Positions 57,488 to 64,000 of a stretch of DNA of 64,000 nt are shown here, in pieces. Both the position numbers and the translations under genes were made by a program. Origin of the DNA: Photorhabdus caribbeanensis (lineage in GTDB: Bacteria; Pseudomonadota; Gammaproteobacteria; Enterobacterales; Enterobacteriaceae); assembly GCF_018448885.1 (NCBI RefSeq), contig NZ_RCWB01000018.1:41555-105554 (forward strand), given 5' to 3'. Under the pieces are notes generated by a model. It searched no databases, was not told the origin of the DNA, and saw nothing but the letters and a program-made list of their open reading frames with translations. Numbering within the stretch: position 1 is the first letter of the stretch; each line of letters opens with the position of its first letter.

Positions 57488-58476
57488 GCACGAATCCATT
57501 GGTTACGGTATTTTGCGACTTCTTCTGCGGGATATTGCAGCGATTTTTCAGGTATTGAAAGTTGTGAATACACTTCCGGGAGTGGGATATCAATGACCGG
57601 ATACATCCAGTTAGTGGTTGGAATTTCCTGTTGGAAAGCAGGAGTCAGCATAAATTGCATAAATTTTTGGGCAAGCTCCGGCTGCTTGCTAGAGGCTAGT
57701 TGTGCGGCCACTTCGACTTGCAGGTAATGACCTTCATTGAAGGTAGCGGCAGCATAATCGTCTTTCTTCTCAGATAAAAGATGGTAGCCCGGTGAAGAGG
57801 TATAGCTCAACACCATATCGCCTTCTCCTTTCAGGAACAGACCATAAGCTTCGCTCCAACCTTTGGTAACAGTGAGTGTTTTCTTCGCCAGTTTTTGCCA
57901 GGCTTGTGGGGCATCATCACCATAAATTTTCTGCATCCATAACAGCAAACCTTGCCCCGGTGTGCTGGTGCGAGGATCTTGATAGATCACTTTCCAGTTA
58001 TTGTGGCTATTGATGAGCTCATCCATGCTTTTTGGCGGGTTTGGCAAAGTCTTTTTGTTGTAAATGAAGGCAAAATAGCCGTAGTCATAAGGAATGAAGA
58101 TTTGGTTATGCCATGACACCGGCAGTGCCAGTTTGCTGATATCCACTTGACTTGCAGTGAACAGCCCCGTTTGTTGCGCCGCTTGAACCAAATTGTTATC
58201 TAACCCAAGGATGATATCGGCAGCAGTACGCTTTCCTTCCATTCTTAGGCGATTGAGCAAAGAAACGCCATCTTCCAGAGCGACCAGTTTCAGTTCACAG
58301 TCACATTCAGCTTCGAAGGCTTTTTTAATTGCTGGCCCGGGTCCCCATTCTGCGGCAAAAGAATCATAGGTATAAACCGTTAATACCGGTTTAGCTTGTA
58401 CAACCTGACTCAATAGCAACGTAGAAGCTGATAGGGCCGTCAGTGCGATTAATTTGGAAAATAACGTCTTAAACAC
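57463..58476 (-). CDS. thiB: Thiamine-binding periplasmic protein
   Basis: ThiB (TbpA) captures thiamine and its phosphates in the periplasm. The 337-residue protein has a signal peptide ending near VVQAKP. The family N-terminus VLTVYTYDSFAAEWGPGPAI follows, with AADIILGLDNNL and YDYGYFAFIYNK further on. It is the first gene of thiB-thiP-thiQ, directly behind a TPP riboswitch. Confidence 0.97.
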   Translation of the reverse strand: MFKTLFSKLIALTALSASTLLLSQVVQAKPVLTVYTYDSFAAEWGPGPAIKKAFEAECDCELKLVALEDGVSLLNRLRMEGKRTAADIILGLDNNLVQAAQQTGLFTASQVDISKLALPVSWHNQIFIPYDYGYFAFIYNKKTLPNPPKSMDELINSHNNWKVIYQDPRTSTPGQGLLLWMQKIYGDDAPQAWQKLAKKTLTVTKGWSEAYGLFLKGEGDMVLSYTSSPGYHLLSEKKDDYAAATFNEGHYLQVEVAAQLASSKQPELAQKFMQFMLTPAFQQEIPTTNWMYPVIDIPLPEVYSQLSIPEKSLQYPAEEVAKYRNQWIRAWQSAVSR

Positions 58477-58560
58477 TTTGCTCTCCTTACATTAAGAGGA
58501 TTGGCAAAGGATTTGAGGAGGCGCTAAACGGCAAGATGATGTCTGTGAAATAGTTAGCAG

Positions 58561-58647
58561 CTCAAATCCCTACGCCGGTATTAGCCGGATCAGGTTCGGC
58601 GGGTTTACTCTCAGCAAGGCTGTTTTAAACAGCCAGCACCCCGTTGA
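58561..58647 (-). promoter_or_regulatory. TPP riboswitch (THI element) of thiBPQ
   Basis: On the minus strand the element begins ACGGGGTGCTGG, contains the conserved CTGAGA segment (TTGCTGAGAGTAAACCCGCC) and continues GAACCTGATCCGGCTAATACC to GCGTAGGGA. These are the defining parts of the thi box. It lies 85 bases before thiB and should reduce expression when TPP is high. Confidence 0.97.
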
Positions 58648-58766
58648 GATGGCGCTATTGTAGAGATTTAGCTAGCGACTGCAAAGTCCAATGATAGAGG
58701 TTTACCACTTGAGGGTAGTGTGAAACAATTAGTCATCTTTCAAATTTAGTTTATCGAGGTAGTCTG

Positions 58767-59297
58767 GTGATCGATGATGATGGCTACCGCCCGAATGTAG
58801 GAATTGTAATTTGTAATCGGCAAGGCCAGGTTTTGTGGGCCCGGCGTTATGGGCAGCATTCCTGGCAATTTCCTCAAGGGGGCATTAATCCGGGGGAATC
58901 ACCAGAACAGGCTATGTACCGGGAACTGTATGAAGAAGTGGGGTTAGGTCGGAAAGATGTACGTGTTCTGGCCGCTACTCGTAATTGGTTGCGTTACAAA
59001 TTACCCAAGCGTTTGGTGCGTTGGGATACACGACCTGTCTGTATCGGTCAAAAACAGCGGTGGTTTTTATTACAACTGCTCTGTAATGAAGAAGATATTA
59101 ATGTGCAACACAGTAATACCCCGGAGTTCGATGGTTGGCGTTGGGTCAGCTATTGGTACCCTGTCCGGCAGGTTGTCTCTTTTAAGCGTGATGTTTATCG
59201 GCGCGTGATGAAAGAGTTTGCTTCGGTTGTAATGCCAATGCAGGAAAACTCACCCCTGCCACGTTCTTCGTATTCTTATCGTCGCAAAAGAAGTTAG
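58767..59297 (+). CDS. rppH: RNA pyrophosphohydrolase
   Basis: RppH removes pyrophosphate from 5' ends of mRNA and starts decay by RNase E. The 176-residue protein starts with GTG ([16 protein letters not shown]) and has the Nudix box [23 protein letters not shown] (seen in order, G-x5-E-x7-REUxEExGU). It is followed at once by ptsP, as in E. coli. The thiB gene on its other side is not the E. coli neighbour. Confidence 0.98.
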   Translation: MIDDDGYRPNVGIVICNRQGQVLWARRYGQHSWQFPQGGINPGESPEQAMYRELYEEVGLGRKDVRVLAATRNWLRYKLPKRLVRWDTRPVCIGQKQRWFLLQLLCNEEDINVQHSNTPEFDGWRWVSYWYPVRQVVSFKRDVYRRVMKEFASVVMPMQENSPLPRSSYSYRRKRS

Positions 59298-59306
59298 GTG
59301 AGTTCT

Positions 59307-61553
59307 ATGCTCATGCGCTTACGGGAAATTGTTGAAAAAGTTGCGATGGCAACCAATCTGGCCGAAGCGCTTGAGCTATTGGTGAACGAAACCTGTTTGG
59401 CGATGAACACAGATGTCTGTTCTATCTATCTTGCTGATCATCAACGGCGGTGTTATTACCTGATGGCAACCCGAGGGTTGAGGAAACCCCGGGGAAGGGC
59501 TGTCAGTTTGGCTTTTGGTGAGGGAGTCGTCGGACAAGTTGGTCAATTGTCTGAACTGATTAATCTGGCTGATATTCGCAGCCATCCAAGTTTCAAATAT
59601 TTGCCTCAAGTGAAAGAGGATAGCTTCCGCGCATTTTTGGGCGTTCCGGTGGTCTATCGCCGCCAGTTGCAAGGTGTTTTAGTCGTACAACAGCAGGAAC
59701 AACGCCTGTTTAATGAAACCGAAGAGTCCTTTATGGTGACGCTTGCGACACAATTGGCGGTAATCCTTGCTCAAGCTCAGACTAAGGGATTGTTTGGTCA
59801 GTATCGGCAAACCAGAATTAAAGCGCTGGCAATTTCCAATGGCATCGTGATGGCTCAGGGGTGGCAAGATTGTTCCCAACCCTCACTTGACCAAATTTTT
59901 GAAGCTTCAACCCTTGATCACGCGGCGGAACGTTCTCGTTTGATTCAGGCGCTTGAAGATGCAACGGCGGAATGTCGTCGGCTCAGTAAACGTTTTACCG
60001 CGGGTTCTCAAAAAGAGAGTGCCGCAATTTTTGATCTTTATTCCTACCTTTTGAATGATCCTCAGTTGAAACAAGATCTGTTCTCCTGTGTTGAACAGGG
60101 ATCTGTGGCGCAATGGGCGGTTAAACAAGTTATTGAGAAATACGCAGAACAATTTGCCAGCTTGCAGGATGCTTATATGCGGGAAAGAGCATCGGATCTA
60201 CGGGCACTTGGGCAGCGATTATTATTTCATCTTGATGATTCGCTGACTGCCAGCCATCAATGGCCTGAATGGTTTATTCTGGTTGCAGATGAACTGAGTG
60301 CCAACCTATTGGCAGAAGTGCCGCAAGAAAGATTAGCTGGGGTTATTGTTCGTGATGGCGCTACCCATTCACACTCAGCCATATTGGTGCGTGCAATGGG
60401 TATCCCGGCCATTATGGGAGCAGATATCCAGCCGGAACTTCTGCACAATCGTATGCTGATTCTTGATGGTTTCCGTGGAGAAGTATTTATTGAACCTGAG
60501 CCACTGATTTCGCAGGAATATAAACAGATTATTGAAGAAGAAAAAGCACTGAGCAAACTGGCTGAGGGGGATGTTGATCAGGAAGCGCGGCTCAAAAGTG
60601 GTGAACGCATTCTGGTTCAGCTCAATGCAGGTTTGAGCCTGAAATATGAGTTACAAATCAGTAACAGTATTGATGGTGTTGGACTCTATCGCACTGAAAT
60701 ACCCTTTATGCTGCACAGCGGTTTCCCGTCAGAAGATGAACAAAAAGCGCGTTATCAGGAGATGTTGCAATTATTTCCCGATAAACCGGTGGTATTACGT
60801 ACACTTGATATCGGTGCCGATAAACAACTGCCTTATATGCCGATTAGCGAAGAGAACCCTTGTTTGGGATGGCGTGGTATACGGGTGATGCTGGATCAAC
60901 CGGAGATTTTTCTTATTCAGCTTAGGGCAATGCTCAGGGCTAACGCTGAGACGGGTAATCTGAAAATCTTGCTGCCAATGGTAACGAGTGTAGAAGAAAT
61001 TGATGAAGCTAAGCGATTAGTAGACAGGGCGAAAGAGGAAGTCGAGCAAATGTTGGCGCGTCAAATACCTATGCCTCAACTTGGTGTAATGATTGAAGTT
61101 CCTTCGATGATTTTCTTGTTGCTACAACTCAAAAAGAGAGTCGATTTTGTGTCTATTGGCACCAATGACCTAACACAATATCTATTGGCTGTGGATCGGA
61201 ATAATACTCACGTCGCTTCTCTTTATGATTGCTTGCATCCGGCGGTAATTCGGGCATTAAAACTGGTATTTGACAATAGCCAACGAGCAGGTCTTACAGC
61301 CAGTATTTGTGGTGAAATGGCAGGAACCCCGATGGGTGCGTTATTATTGATTGGTCTTGGCTATCGTAGTCTGAGTATGAGTGGTTGTAGTGTGCCAAGG
61401 ATTAAGTATTTATTACGCCATCTGGAGATGGCTCAGGTTGAAAAATTAATGGCTGAAATACTACAAGCTGAAACCAGCCTAAGAGTAAAGGAACTATCAG
61501 TAACGTTTATGGAGCAGCATGGGGTTGGCGGTTTGGTCAGAGGTGGCATTTAA
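59307..61553 (+). CDS. ptsP: PEP-protein phosphotransferase of the nitrogen PTS
   Basis: PtsP (EI-Ntr) has about 748 residues: an N-terminal GAF domain (LAEALELLVNETCLAMNTDV onwards), then an enzyme I module with the phospho-histidine segment GATHSHSAILVRAMGIPAI and the C-terminal CGEMAGTPMG. It uses PEP to phosphorylate NPr and EIIA-Ntr. I choose ATG 59307 (MLMRLREIVEKV) with AGGTGAG upstream; a GTG at 59298 adjoins the rppH stop. Confidence 0.97.
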   Translation: MLMRLREIVEKVAMATNLAEALELLVNETCLAMNTDVCSIYLADHQRRCYYLMATRGLRKPRGRAVSLAFGEGVVGQVGQLSELINLADIRSHPSFKYLPQVKEDSFRAFLGVPVVYRRQLQGVLVVQQQEQRLFNETEESFMVTLATQLAVILAQAQTKGLFGQYRQTRIKALAISNGIVMAQGWQDCSQPSLDQIFEASTLDHAAERSRLIQALEDATAECRRLSKRFTAGSQKESAAIFDLYSYLLNDPQLKQDLFSCVEQGSVAQWAVKQVIEKYAEQFASLQDAYMRERASDLRALGQRLLFHLDDSLTASHQWPEWFILVADELSANLLAEVPQERLAGVIVRDGATHSHSAILVRAMGIPAIMGADIQPELLHNRMLILDGFRGEVFIEPEPLISQEYKQIIEEEKALSKLAEGDVDQEARLKSGERILVQLNAGLSLKYELQISNSIDGVGLYRTEIPFMLHSGFPSEDEQKARYQEMLQLFPDKPVVLRTLDIGADKQLPYMPISEENPCLGWRGIRVMLDQPEIFLIQLRAMLRANAETGNLKILLPMVTSVEEIDEAKRLVDRAKEEVEQMLARQIPMPQLGVMIEVPSMIFLLLQLKKRVDFVSIGTNDLTQYLLAVDRNNTHVASLYDCLHPAVIRALKLVFDNSQRAGLTASICGEMAGTPMGALLLIGLGYRSLSMSGCSVPRIKYLLRHLEMAQVEKLMAEILQAETSLRVKELSVTFMEQHGVGGLVRGGI

Positions 61554-61628
61554 TCCGTTTAACGGCCTGTGTTATGATTTTCAATCAATTGCCTTAGGGC
61601 ATTAACGCTAAATATTAAGTGGGGAAAG

Positions 61629-62504
61629 ATGAGTAACAGCTACCTGGCATTTCCTAATATTGACCCGGTTATTTTTTCAATAGGTCCAATATCCCTCCAT
61701 TGGTATGGTTTCATGTACCTGGTTGGGTTTGTATTCGCCATGTGGCTAGCGACACGCAGGGCAGCGAAACCCAATAGTGGTTGGACAAAAAACGAAGTAG
61801 AGAACTTGCTTTATGCGGGTTTTGCTGGCGTATTTGTTGGTGGCCGTCTGGGCTACGTCCTGTTTTATAATTTCCCTGCCTTTCTCGACAACCCGCTTTA
61901 TTTATTTAAAGTCTGGGACGGTGGAATGTCTTTCCACGGTGGTTTGGTGGGGGTTATCTGTGCAATGTGGTGGTTTGGTCGCAGAACGAAACGCCATTTC
62001 TTACAAGTTGCTGACTTCATTGCACCGTTAGTCCCTTTTGGCTTAGGCATGGGGAGAATCGGTAATTTTATTAACGGCGAGTTGTGGGGACGTGTCACAT
62101 TGGATACGCCGTGGGCGATGCTGTTCCCAAGCTCCCGCAGTGAAGATATTGCACTGGCTGCAACGGAACCTTCATTGCTATCAGTACTTGAACAATATGG
62201 CGTTCTGCCACGTCACCCTTCGCAACTTTATGAAATGGCGTTAGAAGGGATAGTTCTGTTCATTATTTTGAATTTATATATCCGTAAACCTCGGCCGATG
62301 GGCAGTGTTTCTGGTTTATTCTTAATTGGTTACGGTATCTTCCGGGTAATAGTCGAGTTTTTCCGCCAACCGGATGCACAATTGGGTTTATTCGACGGGA
62401 TTAGCATGGGACAAATTCTTTCTATACCCATGATCCTGGCGGGAATTTTAATGGTGATATGGGCATACAAACACCAAGGTAATAAGGTACAAGAGGTAAA
62501 ATGA
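61629..62504 (+). CDS. lgt: Prolipoprotein diacylglyceryl transferase
   Basis: Lgt transfers diacylglycerol to the lipobox cysteine of prolipoproteins in the inner membrane, before LspA acts. The 291-residue protein has about seven membrane segments and the signature [26 protein letters not shown] precedes the ATG. It overlaps thyA by four bases (ATGA), so the two are translationally coupled, as in E. coli. Confidence 0.98.
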   Translation: MSNSYLAFPNIDPVIFSIGPISLHWYGFMYLVGFVFAMWLATRRAAKPNSGWTKNEVENLLYAGFAGVFVGGRLGYVLFYNFPAFLDNPLYLFKVWDGGMSFHGGLVGVICAMWWFGRRTKRHFLQVADFIAPLVPFGLGMGRIGNFINGELWGRVTLDTPWAMLFPSSRSEDIALAATEPSLLSVLEQYGVLPRHPSQLYEMALEGIVLFIILNLYIRKPRPMGSVSGLFLIGYGIFRVIVEFFRQPDAQLGLFDGISMGQILSIPMILAGILMVIWAYKHQGNKVQEVK

Positions 62505-63295
62505 AACAGTATCTGGATTTAATGACAAGAGTGCTTGCAGAGGGCACTCCGAAGGCAGACCGCACCGGGACGGGAACTCTCTCCATTTTCGGGCATCAGA
62601 TGCGTTTCAATTTGCAGGATGGCTTTCCGCTAGTGACAACTAAACGTTGCCATATCCGTTCAATTATTCATGAACTTCTTTGGTTTCTGAATGGTGATAC
62701 GAATATTAAATACCTGCATGAAAATGGGGTGACTATTTGGGATGAATGGGCGGATGACAATGGTGATTTGGGGCCTGTGTATGGTAAGCAATGGCGTGCA
62801 TGGGGCACCGCAGATGGCCGCCAGATTGACCAATTGAAAACCGTACTGGAACAGCTTAAAAGCGATCCAGATTCACGTAGAATCATCGTTTCTGCTTGGA
62901 ACGTTGGTGAACTGGATAAAATGGCATTAGCGCCATGCCACGCTTTCTTCCAGTTTTATGTTGCGGATGGCAAACTTTCCTGTCAGCTTTACCAACGTTC
63001 CTGTGACGTATTCCTTGGCTTACCGTTCAATATTGCGAGCTATGCGTTGCTAGTTTATATGATGGCGCAACAGTGTGATTTGGAAGTGGGCGATTTTGTC
63101 TGGACTGGTGGCGACACCCATCTTTATAGCAACCATATGGAGCAGACAAAATTACAACTCAGCCGTGAACCGCGTTCACTGCCAAAACTGGTGATAAAGC
63201 GTAAACCAGCATCACTTTTTGATTATAAATTTGATGACTTTGAAATAGTTGATTATGACCCGTACCCGGGAATAAAGGCACCGGTTGCTATTTAG
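62501..63295 (+). CDS. thyA: Thymidylate synthase
   Basis: ThyA methylates dUMP to dTMP with methylene-tetrahydrofolate. The 264-residue enzyme has the catalytic Cys (about 146) in [12 protein letters not shown] and the dUMP-binding [17 protein letters not shown]. It has the same length as the E. coli enzyme. The dihydrofolate it makes is recycled by FolA (37901). A terminator follows. Confidence 0.99.
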   Translation: MKQYLDLMTRVLAEGTPKADRTGTGTLSIFGHQMRFNLQDGFPLVTTKRCHIRSIIHELLWFLNGDTNIKYLHENGVTIWDEWADDNGDLGPVYGKQWRAWGTADGRQIDQLKTVLEQLKSDPDSRRIIVSAWNVGELDKMALAPCHAFFQFYVADGKLSCQLYQRSCDVFLGLPFNIASYALLVYMMAQQCDLEVGDFVWTGGDTHLYSNHMEQTKLQLSREPRSLPKLVIKRKPASLFDYKFDDFEIVDYDPYPGIKAPVAI

Positions 63296-63321
63296 TTGTT
63301 TGGTTATTAGCAATAATCTGG

Positions 63322-63356
63322 AGGGAGACTATTGAGTGTGAATTGTCTCCCTTTTA
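63322..63356 (+). terminator. Intrinsic terminator after thyA
   Basis: AGGGAGAC (63322-63329) pairs with GTCTCCCT (63345-63352), followed by TTTAATTTT. It lies 27 bases after the thyA stop. Confidence 0.88.
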
Positions 63357-63366
63357 ATTTTGATAA

Positions 63367-63669
63367 TATAAACACAAACGTGCAGAAGTAGAGAAAAAAG
63401 GCCATAAATACTATTTTTCAGAAAATACTATTTCTCAGAAGAAAGTCAGAGATCTGCTTGGTAATTCAGAGTATTTGGAGTGTAGGATGTTTATTGTGAA
63501 AAATGGGATATCTAAATTGGAACGTGGGAAAGATCAAGCAGATATAAACGCAGAACAACAGGCGATAGCGTTGTTTAAAATCGCTATGCTGTCTAAGAAA
63601 GACATTATAGAAGGTAGAAAAATGGTCCCCGAAGAAGCACTTCGTAGGCGCAGGGAACATCGGGCTTGA
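63367..63669 (+). pseudogene. Remnant of a small gene, possibly an antitoxin-like protein
   Basis: An open frame of about 100 codons runs from just after a stop at 63364 to the TGA at 63667. No ATG occurs before 63487, so the 5' end seems lost or the true protein is the 60-residue part from 63487 (MFIVKNGISKLERGKDQADI). The C-terminus EGRKMVPEEALRRRREHRA has the charged, helical look of small antitoxins, but I do not recognise the family. It lies between thyA and an ERIC element next to an insertion sequence, which fits decay. Confidence 0.45.
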
Positions 63670-63671
63670 TA

Positions 63672-63797
63672 TATACCCGTTATCTTTCAAGTTGCCTCTT
63701 TGTTGGCTGTACTCACTCACCCGGTCACATAGTTCTCTATGTTCCCGGGGATTCGCTCCCTTGCCGTCGTGATTCATCTTTAAATTCATAGGGTATA
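63672..63797. repeat. ERIC repeat (copy 3, 126 bp)
   Basis: It has the same orientation and ends as the other two copies, with one deleted C in the CACCCGG core and several substitutions (for example GTCGTGATTCATC). It begins right after the small remnant gene's stop. Confidence 0.88.
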
Positions 63798-63827
63798 GTA
63801 AAAAACTCTCTATGGCGTATTAGTCTT

Positions 63828-64000
63828 AACCCGAATTCTGGATAAGAAATTGACATGAAGCCTGTTCCAGGAGCAATGTTTTGGTGCACGCCGAAACAGC
63901 TCCGGGGAGGAACAGGCTATGAACAAGTTAGTTGAAATTTTCTGCGATGTCGATGATTTTTGCCGCTTCTTTATTCCTCAATGGGAATTATTTTGTTTCG
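63828..64000 (+). mobile_element. Left end of an IS982-family insertion sequence (cut by window edge)
   Basis: The transposase start at 63919 and the upstream sequence AACCCGAATTCTGGATAAG (from 63828) suggest the terminal repeat and leader of an IS982-type element. The right end lies beyond the window, so the boundary cannot be confirmed. Confidence 0.6.
63919..64000 (+). CDS. IS982-family transposase, N-terminal fragment
   Basis: GGGGAGGAACAGGCT precedes the ATG. The 27 visible residues include MNKLVEIFCDVDDFCRFFIP, the usual N-terminus of IS982 transposases. The gene runs off the window, so its integrity is unknown. Confidence 0.75.
   Translation, partial: MNKLVEIFCDVDDFCRFFIPQWELFCF

Overview
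The window is a chromosomal segment of a gamma-proteobacterium of the order Enterobacterales, most likely Photorhabdus (or the sister genus Xenorhabdus). The basis is gene content and order (satP-dnaK-dnaJ, nhaA-nhaR-rpsT-ribF-ileS-lspA-fkpB-ispH-dapB-carAB, folA, apaHG-rsmA-pdxA-surA-lptD, djlA, rluA-rapA-polB, thiBPQ, rppH-ptsP-lgt-thyA), protein sequences close to the E. coli versions, moderately low GC, and three copies of the 126-127 bp ERIC repeat. The genus is inferred from style and not proven. The backbone resembles the first minutes of the E. coli map. The parts that differ are the interesting ones: several E. coli genes (rihC, the cai/fix/kef region, ara) are absent and other cargo sits at those junctions.

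Layout. 1-350: the 3' end of a probable exported chorismate mutase. 841-4187: an AT-rich two-gene operon, an AAA+ ATPase followed by a subtilisin-like protease, matching the IetAS plasmid-stability / phage-defence pair. 4413-9781: a sodium/sugar symporter divergent from galT-galK-galM, with two gal operators in the shared promoter region. 9830-13986: satP (minus) and the heat-shock operon dnaK-dnaJ behind a sigma-32 promoter. 14083-21565: a beta-glucoside island. On the minus strand it holds PTS EIIBC, 6-phospho-beta-glucosidase and a carbohydrate porin behind an RNA antiterminator target and attenuator. On the plus strand it holds a BglG-type antiterminator gene and a second, EIIBCA-type PTS permease. 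The antiterminator gene is out of frame because of three tandem copies of the heptamer TCATTAC; two copies would restore it. 21912-22390: two small phage-type genes. 22560-37010: conserved housekeeping genes from nhaA to carB.

37107-52562: a LysE-type exporter, folA, the apaH-apaG-rsmA-pdxA-surA-lptD run, djlA, rluA, rapA and polB. 53456-55011: a compact AT-rich three-gene operon, read as Hcp (type VI secretion tube protein), a lysozyme-like putative effector and a small membrane protein as likely immunity partner. It lies at the junction where E. coli has ara genes. 55183-58476: the thiamine ABC transporter thiB-thiP-thiQ under a TPP riboswitch. 58767-63295: rppH-ptsP-lgt-thyA. The right edge holds a gene remnant, an ERIC element and the start of an IS982-family insertion sequence.

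How parts fit together. The gal block couples uptake, phosphorylation, uridylyl transfer and mutarotation, but galE is not here. The beta-glucoside block has the full logic of an antitermination-controlled sugar system, with porin entry, PTS uptake, hydrolysis and an RNA switch. Its regulator looks switched off by a slippage-prone repeat, so it may be phase variable or newly broken. The IetAS-like pair and the Hcp cassette are the two conflict-related accessory modules. No rRNA, tRNA or CRISPR array was seen.
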